The position numbers were made by a program, and so were the translations under genes. Of a DNA stretch of 64,000 bases, positions 43,314-51,740 are shown one piece after another; the first letter of the stretch is position 1, and each line of letters starts with the position of its first letter. The stretch covers positions 3,900 through 67,899 of the forward strand of contig JANOBM010000180.1 in the NCBI GenBank assembly GCA_031411655.1, in the 5' to 3' direction. The DNA is from UBA6163 sp031411655 (GTDB lineage: Bacteria > Planctomycetota > Planctomycetia > Pirellulales > Pirellulaceae). A model generated the notes under the pieces. It was given only the letters and a program-made list of their open reading frames with translations, had not been told where the DNA came from and made no database searches.

Positions 43314-46082
43314 CTAGGATGTGACCCCCAACAGACCGCGAGTGAATTGGAAGTCAACAAAACCGGTGGCGTGGGATACGGGAACACGTTTTCTTTCCGC
43401 GGCAGCGACTACCCACTTCTGTAAATTCTCGAGGTCGTCCGCCAGGTCGCCGCTGAGAATGAGATCGACATCGCTCGCGTTGATGTCGCAGCGCGATGCC
43501 GCTTCCGCAACTTGGATGACCGCCAAGAGCGGATGGCCTTGCCTCGGGTGTTTCTTGACGACCGTCAACATCAAATGAGCGCCGCAGGCACCTAGTCCGG
43601 TTAGGTTCTCCACCCAGTGGTCTGTCTCGCTTCCCACCACGTGAAAGCCGGACTGAGTGAACGGCTGGCCGTACGCGAGTGTTGCATGAACCGCAGGTGG
43701 TCCTACCGTTTTGGCAAGGAAAGTGTCATTTGTCAGAAGCGAATCACTTTCAGGAATCAGCACCGAGCCACCTTGGGAAACAATCGTTTGAGTAAGCATC
43801 GCGAATGCTGTCGCTGTGGTCTCACTCACTTCGCCTTCGGTCATCAATCCCACGGCCAACGCACCAAGGTGCGTCGCGGTAAATGGAAGCAACGGAAGCG
43901 ATGCAATTTTCTCCGTGAACCAGGCTTCGATGTTGTCGATGGCGTTCGCAATTCCGCCATCGAGCTGGACGCTTGCCCAGCCAAATCGATCTCCATCCAC
44001 TCCCGCTTTTTCGAGTTGATAACGCATCACGTCGTTCGGAACCTTCTCGCAGCCATGTTCTAACAATAGTGCAGCTGCGACATTCGGGTGAGTGAGATAA
44101 CCTCGATAAGAACGATGGAGCAACCGAAAGATTGACTCACCAGATGAACCACACCCTTCGGTATGGGGAAGCACAACAAACCGTGACACCCCCATGTGAA
44201 AGCCAACCTGTCTCTCGTTTAATCGTTCCGCAGCAAGTCTAGCAACTTGCGACGAACACAGGCTTGTGGGAAGTACCAATCCGACACGTTCAGTCGCGAA
44301 TCCAGACACTGTGCGTATGAGTTCGCATATCGACTCAGTGGGCAGTTTTTCGAGCGAGTCGAGCAAGGGAATGGGTGCTCCGTCAGGTGCGGTTCGCGAC
44401 TGAAGCACTTGGAGTTGCGACCTATCCGTTTGAGGCCAATTGCGCCAAAGTGAAACCTGTGAGTGACCGGCACGTTCACCTTTCGACTTGCGTCCGGATG
44501 CGGTTTTAATGGCTAATTCAAACGATTCTTGCGTAAGCGACTCAAATGACTCTCCATCAAGGTAGCGTCCCGCATTGATATCCATTTCATGACTAAGGAG
44601 TCGATGCCGACGCGATGTTGTGGTGATCTTAAGAGTGGGAACAAACGGAAAATTCGTGACCGAACCATTTCCTGTTACAAATAAGATGAGGTTACAACCG
44701 GCTGCTACTTGACCGGCGATTCCTTCGAGGTCGTTTCCGGGGCCGTTCATGAAATAGAACCCAGGTTCACCTATTGGTTCGGCGTACTGGGTCACATGGT
44801 CAAGTCGTGTACGGGGGTCTTTTTTATGGACGGCCCCCACTGACTTGAGAGCGATGTTGTAAAGGCCACGAAGTTTATTGCCGCCGGATGGGTTGCTTTC
44901 CGATGATACTCCGTGCCAAGACAGGTATTCTTCAAATTGATCGATTACGCCAAGGAACTGCCTCGCGATATCGACATTTCGAACGTTTCTTAAGATGTAA
45001 GCCTCTGCGCCAACGGCTTCATCGGTTTCGGTAAGGACGCCGATTCCGCCATGGCGAATGAGTTCGTGGACCATCGCTCCGGCGAGTGGATTTCCGGAAA
45101 TCCCAGAAAACGCGTCGGACCCGCCACATTGAAGGGCGATTCGCAATCCAGACAAAGGCTCGTTGGTTCGCACCTGCGAGCCCACCACACCGATCCACTC
45201 CTGCACGATACGTTCGCCTTCATCCATACCGGTCGCCATTCCTTTGTTGAGCGTGAGGAAATGGTGAGGAACGTCGGCGAGCGGATATTGGTTATCGATC
45301 ATGAACTGCTTCACACGATCATTCGTGATCGGCTCGACCCCAAAGTCAACTGCTAAAACCGCGCCGACGTTTGGATGTACGATGAAGCCAGCAAGCGTCT
45401 TCAGGATTTCTTGCGAGTTGTTTGGTTCCTTGGTTCCGCCTCCTTCGGTGTGCGCGATGGCAACAATGCCATCAATGGTTGATTGGCCAGCGACAGCGGT
45501 TTGAAGTCTTTCGGCGAGTTGCCTTGCATAGCTTGCGGTGCGTGAAGTGGTTCCCAGGATCACGATGAAGTTGCGCGTTCCCACCCCGCGATTTCCAGGT
45601 CGCCGAAACCCGGCAAACGTGGATGGTAGAGGCACCGCGTCGATCGGTGGTCCGGGCGAAAATGACTTTTCATCAAATGAAAACGCATCGGCGAGATCAC
45701 GGAAATTAGGGCTTTCGGGAAGTGATGCGCCGTCGATTTGACGGATCGAAAGGGCCTCGAGCATCGATTGATTGCAGACGTAATCTCCGGGAGCGATAAC
45801 AGTAATTGCCGTACCGAAGGGCAAGCCCCATGAGAGCAATGGATCGCCAGCGCAAAGAGGAATCACTGCAAAGCGGTGCCCTTCCAGGATGGTGTGGCCA
45901 ATCACAAACGAACGATTGTCGATCGCAACAACGGTACCAGGTTCAATCCGGCGAATGGCGATGGCTACGTTGTCGCCAGGTGCGGGCAATCTTCCGAGCG
46001 CACGAAAGAGCACCTGGGTAGGATCAAGCGTTGATTCCTCATTGGGAAGGGAGCTTCTAATTGCCTCGTCACTGAACGTCAT
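43314..46082 (-). CDS. Long UxaA-family (altronate/galactarate dehydratase-like) protein with internal duplication
   Basis: 922 residues, nearly double the ~500 of standard altronate dehydratases. The N-terminus is the SAF/UxaA_N domain ('DNVAIAIRRIEPGTVVA', 'PGDYVCNQSMLEAL'), but without the expected His cluster. The core domain begins with 'GNRGVGTRNFIVIL' and has 'HTEGGGTK' at residue 211 and 'HPNVGAVLAVDFGVEP' at ~245. After a standard C-terminal part ('CNLILFVTGNGS', ~475), a further ~380 residues repeat the core elements: 'HTEGCGSS' at residue 640 and 'HPNVAAALLLEHGCE' at ~665. Dehydration of a sugar acid is the likely activity. The repeat copy is diverged and may be regulatory. It follows the SprT-like gene on the same strand by 42 bases. 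Confidence 0.85.
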   Translation of the reverse strand: MTFSDEAIRSSLPNEESTLDPTQVLFRALGRLPAPGDNVAIAIRRIEPGTVVAIDNRSFVIGHTILEGHRFAVIPLCAGDPLLSWGLPFGTAITVIAPGDYVCNQSMLEALSIRQIDGASLPESPNFRDLADAFSFDEKSFSPGPPIDAVPLPSTFAGFRRPGNRGVGTRNFIVILGTTSRTASYARQLAERLQTAVAGQSTIDGIVAIAHTEGGGTKEPNNSQEILKTLAGFIVHPNVGAVLAVDFGVEPITNDRVKQFMIDNQYPLADVPHHFLTLNKGMATGMDEGERIVQEWIGVVGSQVRTNEPLSGLRIALQCGGSDAFSGISGNPLAGAMVHELIRHGGIGVLTETDEAVGAEAYILRNVRNVDIARQFLGVIDQFEEYLSWHGVSSESNPSGGNKLRGLYNIALKSVGAVHKKDPRTRLDHVTQYAEPIGEPGFYFMNGPGNDLEGIAGQVAAGCNLILFVTGNGSVTNFPFVPTLKITTTSRRHRLLSHEMDINAGRYLDGESFESLTQESFELAIKTASGRKSKGERAGHSQVSLWRNWPQTDRSQLQVLQSRTAPDGAPIPLLDSLEKLPTESICELIRTVSGFATERVGLVLPTSLCSSQVARLAAERLNERQVGFHMGVSRFVVLPHTEGCGSSGESIFRLLHRSYRGYLTHPNVAAALLLEHGCEKVPNDVMRYQLEKAGVDGDRFGWASVQLDGGIANAIDNIEAWFTEKIASLPLLPFTATHLGALAVGLMTEGEVSETTATAFAMLTQTIVSQGGSVLIPESDSLLTNDTFLAKTVGPPAVHATLAYGQPFTQSGFHVVGSETDHWVENLTGLGACGAHLMLTVVKKHPRQGHPLLAVIQVAEAASRCDINASDVDLILSGDLADDLENLQKWVVAAAERKRVPVSHATGFVDFQFTRGLLGVTS

Positions 46083-46124
46083 CTTTGCTTATTCTTCACT
46101 GTGCTGGTAAATGGAAAATCCAAT

Positions 46125-47087
46125 TCAAAACCAAAGAGCCCGACTTCCTGATTCCCCGACGCTACCTCGCGACTGGACGAGTTCAAGTTTTTCAAGTGGA
46201 ACATAAAACCGCGAGTATCGCTGGCCGTCGTTGAATCGTTCTCCGCGGGTGTCTTTGACAAGTACGGTGGCACGACGAGTGATACGGTTGACCCATCCGG
46301 TGAGTGGCTTTCCGTCATGAACAAATCGGACAATCGAGCCAACTCGTATGTCGAAATTTCTTGCGGCACGTTCGCTTTGGGTGATCAGGTCATGGCGATG
46401 TTCCGTATGACCAAATAACCTTTCTGCGATTCCTTGAAAGCGGTTACCACTGCAGGAGCTATCGTTCCACAAAAACATCTCCAACAAGTGCACTAGTTCA
46501 TGCTCACAAACACGTTGCATCGCTTCCAGTCGATCGCGACATCGCAGACCGGTCACCTCCACAACGCGGTCAACGTCATTGAAAGCTTGAAAGAGTAGCG
46601 TCGATGAAAGCACCATTTCGAAACGACGTCCATCGGATGTTTCGGGCCGAAACTTTGGCACCAGGCGTTTGCGTCGATTGGGGAAGTGGGTAATTAGCTT
46701 TCCAGCAACTCGGGTCATTCGCGAGGATAGTCCAAAGCGAAGTCGTTCTCGGCCGATCAGCGTCAAAAGTCGTGAATCAAAAAACTCTCGATCGTAAAGC
46801 ATCGTCATACGGCGCAAGTCGTCGGCATCGAAGCGAGAAAAATTGGGCGAGTCCATCGACCGGCTCAGTTCAAGAACTTCTTTATGAATGCGAGATTGTC
46901 GAGCTAGGATTTCGGCCCGCGATATTTTTCCCCGGACAACTTGCGCGGTGATCGATTCAGGGCTCAAGCCGGTATTTCGCGGAGAATCGGGGTTCGTCTG
47001 TCCTTCGGACAGTGCTGGGACGCTCAAATCTTGCTTTGTACTGGCGAGCGATAATTTTGTCGGCCATTTCACGTCAAGGCGATCCAT
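46125..47087 (-). CDS. SprT-like zinc metalloprotease-domain protein
   Basis: 320 residues. The SprT-like domain is at ~90-225: 'LYDREFFDSRLLTLIGRERLRFGLSS' followed by the zinc site 'CEHELVHLLE' with HELVH at 196-200. A third ligand is likely in 'FGHTEHRHDL'. SprT/Spartan-type proteases degrade DNA-crosslinked proteins; bacterial members are poorly defined. The N-terminal ~60 residues are low-complexity. The C-terminal ~70 residues include a small beta domain ('DIRVGSIVRFVHDGKPLTGWV') of SH3-like character. It is the first gene of a co-directional set with the UxaA-type gene; a shared role is not obvious. The oxidoreductase gene at 47209 is divergent. Confidence 0.8.
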   Translation of the reverse strand: MDRLDVKWPTKLSLASTKQDLSVPALSEGQTNPDSPRNTGLSPESITAQVVRGKISRAEILARQSRIHKEVLELSRSMDSPNFSRFDADDLRRMTMLYDREFFDSRLLTLIGRERLRFGLSSRMTRVAGKLITHFPNRRKRLVPKFRPETSDGRRFEMVLSSTLLFQAFNDVDRVVEVTGLRCRDRLEAMQRVCEHELVHLLEMFLWNDSSCSGNRFQGIAERLFGHTEHRHDLITQSERAARNFDIRVGSIVRFVHDGKPLTGWVNRITRRATVLVKDTRGERFNDGQRYSRFYVPLEKLELVQSRGSVGESGSRALWF

Positions 47088-47208
47088 CGGTTAAAGTGTT
47101 GCATTCGAAAAGAGTGCGCCGCAAGTCACATGGTATGCCATCGGCATCCGCAAGTGATGATTAAGGTCGCAGAAAACCTTCCCAAAACGTCCCACCGGAT
47201 TTTGTACT

Positions 47209-48525
47209 ATGACGAATAATGATACCAGCGATGATCGCCGAGCGTTCCTAAAGACGGCTGCGACAGCTGTCGCAGCCACAACTTTTGTGTCGACTCAATC
47301 TCGCAGTCAGGAAGTTCCTAAGGTGCATGTCGCTGGCGATGGCGCGATTAAAGTGGGGCTCGTCGGTTGTGGTGGTCGCGGTAACGGTGCGGCGATCAAC
47401 GCGATGGATGCCGGAAAGGATGTCCGTGTCGTCGCAGTCGGTGACCTTTTTGAGGCTTCTGTGAAATCCTGCCGCGAAGGGCTGTCGGCGCAAAAGCCTA
47501 GCCAGTTTCTCGTCGACGATGACCACGCTTTTGTTGGCTTCGATGCGTACAAAAAGGTGATCGACAGCGATATCGATGTGGTGCTACTCGCCTCGCCGCC
47601 ACATTATCGGCCCGACCATATTGATTATGCCGTTGCCGCTGGCAAACATATTTTTGCGGAGAAACCGATTGCCACGGATGCTTCCGGTGTTCGCCAAGTT
47701 GAAGCCGCATGCATGCTGGCTGATTCGAAGGGACTCAACTTGGTGAGCGGTTTGTGCTGGCGCTACGATGCCGGTGTCGTGGAAACCGTTGGAAAGGTCC
47801 GCGATGGAGCGATTGGCAAACTCATCTCCACTCAAGCCAATTACCTCGCAACCCCGGTTTGGATTCGGCCTCGTCAGCCCGGCGAAACCGAAATGCAATA
47901 CCAATGCCGCAATTGGTACTATTTCACCTGGTTATCCGGTGATCACTACGTCGAGCAATTCATTCACAGCCTCGATAAAGCGATGTGGCTTCGAAACGAT
48001 GAGCCACCTGTGAAGGCTTACGGTATGGGAGGCAGGCAGCTACGAAGCGACCTTACGCAGGGTTCCATCTACGACCATTTCGCAGTTGTGTATGAATGGG
48101 CCGATGGATCGCGCACTCATGCTTACACTCGGCAAATGGCAGGCTGTGCCAATGAGACTGAAGACTACGTCTACGGCACCGATGGAACCGCGAAGCTTAT
48201 CGCCCATGAAATTACGGGACAAAACCCTTGGAAGTTTACGGGTGATAAAGTCGGCATGTACGAGCAGGAGCATATCGAACTTTTCAGAGCGATTCGCGGG
48301 GAACGCGAACGAATCAATAACGGAACCTACATGTGCCGTAGTACCATGATGTCGATTCTGGGGCGCGAAGTCTGCTACAGTGGCCAGGAACTAACGTATG
48401 ACCAGGTCGCGACGAGCCCGCAAAAGCTAGGTCCCGCCACTTATGATTGGGACCAAGTGGTCGAATCGACGGTAGCGCTTCCCGGTAAGTACAAATTCCC
48501 CCTCGCCGCAAAGGGTTCAGCATGA
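47209..48525 (+). CDS. Tat-exported Gfo/Idh/MocA-family oxidoreductase
   Basis: 438 residues. The twin-arginine signal is 'DDRRAFLKTAATAVAATTF'. The Rossmann part starts with 'KVGLVGCGGRGNGAAINAM' and continues with 'DVVLLASPPHYRPDHIDYAVAAGKHIFAEKPIATDASG', whose 'EKP' is the family's catalytic Lys motif. The C-terminal sheet domain has 'YLATPVWIRPRQPGETEMQYQCRNWYYFTWLSGDHYVEQ'. Many planctomycetes export such enzymes and carry the NAD(P) cofactor along. The substrate is unknown, probably a sugar or cyclitol. It is coupled to the following lipoprotein gene by an ATGA overlap. Confidence 0.92.
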   Translation: MTNNDTSDDRRAFLKTAATAVAATTFVSTQSRSQEVPKVHVAGDGAIKVGLVGCGGRGNGAAINAMDAGKDVRVVAVGDLFEASVKSCREGLSAQKPSQFLVDDDHAFVGFDAYKKVIDSDIDVVLLASPPHYRPDHIDYAVAAGKHIFAEKPIATDASGVRQVEAACMLADSKGLNLVSGLCWRYDAGVVETVGKVRDGAIGKLISTQANYLATPVWIRPRQPGETEMQYQCRNWYYFTWLSGDHYVEQFIHSLDKAMWLRNDEPPVKAYGMGGRQLRSDLTQGSIYDHFAVVYEWADGSRTHAYTRQMAGCANETEDYVYGTDGTAKLIAHEITGQNPWKFTGDKVGMYEQEHIELFRAIRGERERINNGTYMCRSTMMSILGREVCYSGQELTYDQVATSPQKLGPATYDWDQVVESTVALPGKYKFPLAAKGSA

Positions 48526-49043
48526 GGAGACTCGTCAACGCATTCTCATTGGTTCTGCTGCTTTCGTCGGTTGGATGTTTTCAGCAATCCGCCAGCCCTC
48601 CAGCCGCTACCGATCAAGCGAACTCAGGGGTTACGGCGGAAGACGCAACTCCACGAGAGACACTCAATAAGACGACGCAGAACGTCTTAGATCTTGAGAA
48701 AGCCATGGCCGAGGGAGCGACGTTAGCATCTACAAAGGTCGAAGTTGCTGATCCGTTGACGCAGAGCGCGGCAGCGTATCGAACCTCCGTCGGTAAACTT
48801 GGGGCGATGGCGGTTCATCAGGCGATTCAGATTCGAAACGCGCAGAGCATCGACGATCCGAAGCCATTAAAGTATGAGCAGTTCATGGCTGAAATCATTA
48901 GAAAGGGCGAACCGGACGGCATCCAATTGGCCATGCTTCCGTACTATCAGGAATACGCTTGGGACTTTGCTGAGCAGAAACTGGTGGTCGTTGAGTTCTT
49001 AGCGCGAAAGGCCGAGCGACGCAAAGAGCTAGACAATAACTGA
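48522..49043 (+). CDS. Small lipoprotein coupled to the exported oxidoreductase
   Basis: 173 residues. The signal ends in a lipobox 'LSSVGC', so Cys19 is likely lipidated. The mature part is Ala/Thr/Gln-rich, then mainly helical ('LDLEKAMAEGATLAS', 'YRTSVGKLGAMAVHQAIQI', 'YQEYAWDFAEQKLVVVEF'). I recognise no domain. It overlaps the oxidoreductase stop by four bases and so is translated with it. A role as membrane anchor or partner of that exported enzyme is inferred. Its end overlaps the convergent Lgt-like gene by 15 bases. Confidence 0.78.
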   Translation: MRRLVNAFSLVLLLSSVGCFQQSASPPAATDQANSGVTAEDATPRETLNKTTQNVLDLEKAMAEGATLASTKVEVADPLTQSAAAYRTSVGKLGAMAVHQAIQIRNAQSIDDPKPLKYEQFMAEIIRKGEPDGIQLAMLPYYQEYAWDFAEQKLVVVEFLARKAERRKELDNN

Positions 49044-49742
49044 GCCTCGTCGCCGATGAATCAAGATTGCTGACATGGCCAGCGCAATGAAGATTGCGCT
49101 CCATTGATAAAACGTAAATCCAGCCGCTAATCGCGGCTCGGGTCGGATCCATTCGGTGCCGAATCGATAACAGCAGTAGGTGAGCAAGTACACTGGCATC
49201 CAATTGCCGCTTATCCAGAGACGGCTGATCCCGATTGAGGCGACCACTGCGAAACCAGCATGAAAAATGCTCTCATAGATCTGAGTTGGGTGTCGAAGTA
49301 GGGTGCCGCCATCTTCGGCCATTTCAAAAGCAATTCCCCAAGGCAAGTCGGTCGGGCTGCCGTAACAGCAACCGAAAAGCAGGCACCCGATTCGCCCAAG
49401 ACTGATCGCGCTCGCTACGCCAACCACGAACGTGTCTCCTGTCCGTGTCCGAATTCCTAGCATCGATTTGCTGATTTCGACGCCTGCGTAGCCGCCTGCA
49501 AGTCCCCAAAGAAGTGTTTTGCCGTCGCCCAGCCAGCTGGTCCAGCCAATGTATTGCCATTGACCGAACAGTAGGAACGGAAGTTTTGCAGCGAATGTTG
49601 CACCTACGAAAGCACTGGCGAGGATAGCCCAACGATCACCAGACGAAATCGCCAAAGAACGTTGATGCCGCGAAACAAACCAAGCGGCAACCAACGTAGC
49701 GACGACCATCATGATTGCGTAGGCGAAACGCGATTCGATCAT
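49029..49742 (-). CDS. Lgt-like (prolipoprotein diacylglyceryl transferase family) membrane protein
   Basis: 237 residues with about seven membrane segments. The family core is 'ISLGRIGCLLFGCCYGSPTDLPWGI' and 'LLRHPTQIYESIFHAGF'. Standard Lgt has 'GRIGNF.NGE', where the Asn and Glu matter for activity; here they are replaced by Cys and Leu/Cys. The conserved Arg of the 'GRIG' motif, the 'HPTQIYE' motif and a late Arg ('EWIRPEP') remain. This Cys-type variant may be a paralog with a different acceptor or lipid substrate, not the housekeeping Lgt. It overlaps the convergent lipoprotein gene, which is an appealing but unproven link. Confidence 0.8.
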   Translation of the reverse strand: MIESRFAYAIMMVVATLVAAWFVSRHQRSLAISSGDRWAILASAFVGATFAAKLPFLLFGQWQYIGWTSWLGDGKTLLWGLAGGYAGVEISKSMLGIRTRTGDTFVVGVASAISLGRIGCLLFGCCYGSPTDLPWGIAFEMAEDGGTLLRHPTQIYESIFHAGFAVVASIGISRLWISGNWMPVYLLTYCCYRFGTEWIRPEPRLAAGFTFYQWSAIFIALAMSAILIHRRRGSVIV

Positions 49743-49787
49743 TCGACGGAATCCGCAGATGAGGCGATTGCATGCTCCACCGTCATT

Positions 49788-51035
49788 CTAACCGGCCATG
49801 GCAAGCTCTTCGGCCTTCAACTCTTCAATCAATGGCCACAAATCGTCGACTTCATCGTTGAACAAGTTGCCGATCAAAATGTCAGTAATCAAATGCTTCT
49901 TCTCTGGATGCTTTCGGACCAATTTGCCGAAATTGAGTCCGTCGTAAAATGCGCAAACCAAATTCCGCATGCGTTCGAGAGCTTGGTTGTGCTTTGGTTC
50001 CCAACGCCGCAGTCGAGCTTCGCTAGGATCGTTCGCGTCCAGTGCGTCACCGATGGCGTCGGCTGCCATCTCCGCCGATGTGAGGGCAAGCAGCAAACCA
50101 GACGAATAAAGGGGGTCGAGGAACCCAAACGCATCGCCCACCAACACCCAGCCGTCCCCTGCCGCCTGAGTCGACTTGTATGAGTACTCTTTTTGGGCGC
50201 TGTAGTCCTTGACTCGCGTCGCGCCTTCAAGGCGTGGCTTCAGTCCAGGGCAGCGATCGACTTCCTCGAGAAAAACCGTTTCCAAGTCTTTCGATGCGCG
50301 GTTTTGGAACAAATAATCAAAACCGGCGACGACGCCGACGCTAACCACATCATCGTGCAACGGGATGTACCAAAACCAACCCTTCTTTTCCTTCGTTTGG
50401 ATGACGATCGTACCGCCAGCATCGATTCCTGGCTCTCGTTTTGCACCTTTCCAATAGGTCCAAATGGCTGCCTTTTTGAGAACGGGATCCCATTCACGCA
50501 AGCCAAGTCGATCAAGCAATACGGATGATTGACCACTGGCGTCGATCACAACCTTCGCTCGGACCTCGCGCTCCTCGCCGAGTTTGGTTTTGATTCTCGC
50601 ACCCACCGCTCGGGTTCCTTCAAATATCACATTGAGAATGCGTGTTTCTTCGTATACATCGGCACCATTGTCTCTCGCATTGTTCAACATCATGAGGTCG
50701 AACTCGCTCCTTTCGACCTGCCAAGTCTGCGAGCGGGGATGATCGTCATAATCGCTGAAGCGAAACGGTTCAGAGAGCTTGCCTTGCTCGTTGATGAATT
50801 GGACACCGTATTTCTTGGTGAAGTGACTGGCTTTTAACTTTTCCACCATCCCCAATCGTTCGAGAACTGGGTAGGTAAATGGGATCATCGATTCCCCGAT
50901 GTGGAACCGCGGAAATCGATCGCGCTCAAATAGCGAAACCTTGAAGCCGCGTTGGGCAAGCAGCGTCGCTGATGCGGCTCCTGACGGGCCGCCGCCGATC
51001 ACCAAAACATCGACTTGATCGTTCATCGTAACCAT
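49788..51035 (-). CDS. FAD-dependent oxidoreductase, flavin-halogenase/geranylgeranyl reductase type
   Basis: About 415 residues. FAD binding is clear: 'VLVIGGGPSGAASATLLAQRG' and 'VLVGDAFGFLDPLYSSGLLLAL'. The segment 'FPRFHIGESMIP' is shared with the tryptophan-halogenase superfamily, and 'GWFWYIPL' matches the halogenase WxWxIP motif. 'KVVIDASGQSS' is the second FAD motif. Members include FADH2-dependent halogenases and related reductases or monooxygenases. Free or carrier-bound substrates cannot be told apart from sequence, and halogenation is not proven because the lysine that handles hypohalous acid must be checked by alignment. The ATG at 51035 has AGG upstream. It lies 35 bases downstream of the MarR gene and probably shares its promoter. 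Confidence 0.82.
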   Translation of the reverse strand: MVTMNDQVDVLVIGGGPSGAASATLLAQRGFKVSLFERDRFPRFHIGESMIPFTYPVLERLGMVEKLKASHFTKKYGVQFINEQGKLSEPFRFSDYDDHPRSQTWQVERSEFDLMMLNNARDNGADVYEETRILNVIFEGTRAVGARIKTKLGEEREVRAKVVIDASGQSSVLLDRLGLREWDPVLKKAAIWTYWKGAKREPGIDAGGTIVIQTKEKKGWFWYIPLHDDVVSVGVVAGFDYLFQNRASKDLETVFLEEVDRCPGLKPRLEGATRVKDYSAQKEYSYKSTQAAGDGWVLVGDAFGFLDPLYSSGLLLALTSAEMAADAIGDALDANDPSEARLRRWEPKHNQALERMRNLVCAFYDGLNFGKLVRKHPEKKHLITDILIGNLFNDEVDDLWPLIEELKAEELAMAG

Positions 51036-51070
51036 GATTTGCACCTATTCGAGTGATTGTCAGTATGCGT

Positions 51071-51553
51071 CTAAGTCCAAGGACTGCCTTCGGCTTCGTG
51101 CGGAACTCTTGCCTTTCGAAGCAACTGTACCAGCGTTTCAAGCTCACCCGGAGAGAGATGTCCAAGCTGTTCTTGATGGCACTCGGCAAGCGGGCCAGAG
51201 ATCTTGTCGAGTAGCTTTCGACCGTGTTTGGTGATGGATACCATCACAGTGCGACGGTCGGTCGTTGATCGCTCACGGCGAATCCAGTCGTTCGATTCGA
51301 GTCGATCGAGCATCCGTGTCACGTCGGGTGCCTTAGAGACCAGCCGCTTCACTAAGCCAAGGGTCGGGATGCCATCGGGGCCTCCAGCGGCGAGAACACG
51401 CAAGACGTTGTACTGCTGTGCCGTCAGGCCCCATGCGAGGAACAGGCGATCTTCAATTTCTCGCAGTCGATCGTAGGTGCGCCAAAGCCCGAGATAAACC
51501 TCCTGCAAAGGCGAGTCGAACTTCAGTTGGGTAAGTAATTGGGTAGATAACAT
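51071..51553 (-). CDS. MarR-family transcriptional regulator
   Basis: 160 residues. The winged-helix core is visible: 'LWRTYDRLREIEDRLFLAWGLTAQQYNVLRVLAAGG' and 'VKRLVSKAPDVTRMLDRLESNDWIRRERSTTDRRTVMVSITKHGRKLL', the latter with the wing 'TDRRTVMV'. The start at 51553 is chosen because an AGGA ribosome site precedes it and the domain starts soon after. A longer open frame to 51829 would run over the promoter and is rejected. Its own promoter (51584-51612) contains a palindrome that it probably binds. The downstream flavoprotein is the likely target. A small phenolic or aromatic effector would be typical of the family. Confidence 0.9.
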   Translation of the reverse strand: MLSTQLLTQLKFDSPLQEVYLGLWRTYDRLREIEDRLFLAWGLTAQQYNVLRVLAAGGPDGIPTLGLVKRLVSKAPDVTRMLDRLESNDWIRRERSTTDRRTVMVSITKHGRKLLDKISGPLAECHQEQLGHLSPGELETLVQLLRKARVPHEAEGSPWT

Positions 51554-51583
51554 CTGAATCCTGTTTCGCCGGTCACTTCCAGC

Positions 51584-51612
51584 AATATAGTTGTTTCGAC
51601 AACTATTGTCCA
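51584..51612 (-). promoter_or_regulatory. MarR-gene promoter with operator in its spacer
   Basis: On the minus strand the -35 is TGGACA (51607-51612), the -10 is TATATT (51584-51589), and the spacer is 17 bases. Both elements differ from the sigma-70 consensus by one base. The spacer and -10 contain the perfect inverted repeat ATAGTTGT, TTCG, ACAACTAT (51587-51606). A bound MarR dimer there would block polymerase directly. The leader is ~24 bases. Confidence 0.8.
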
Positions 51613-51740
51613 GACGTGCACTCGCTTTTTGCAATTCCTTCCGGTTTTTTTGGCATCGGCCGACGGTGTGGCGAAATTTTTCGAGAAGTTCTGCAAGAAT
51701 GCAGGGCGTGGGTTGTGTATAGCAGCAGGAGAAAAAACAT

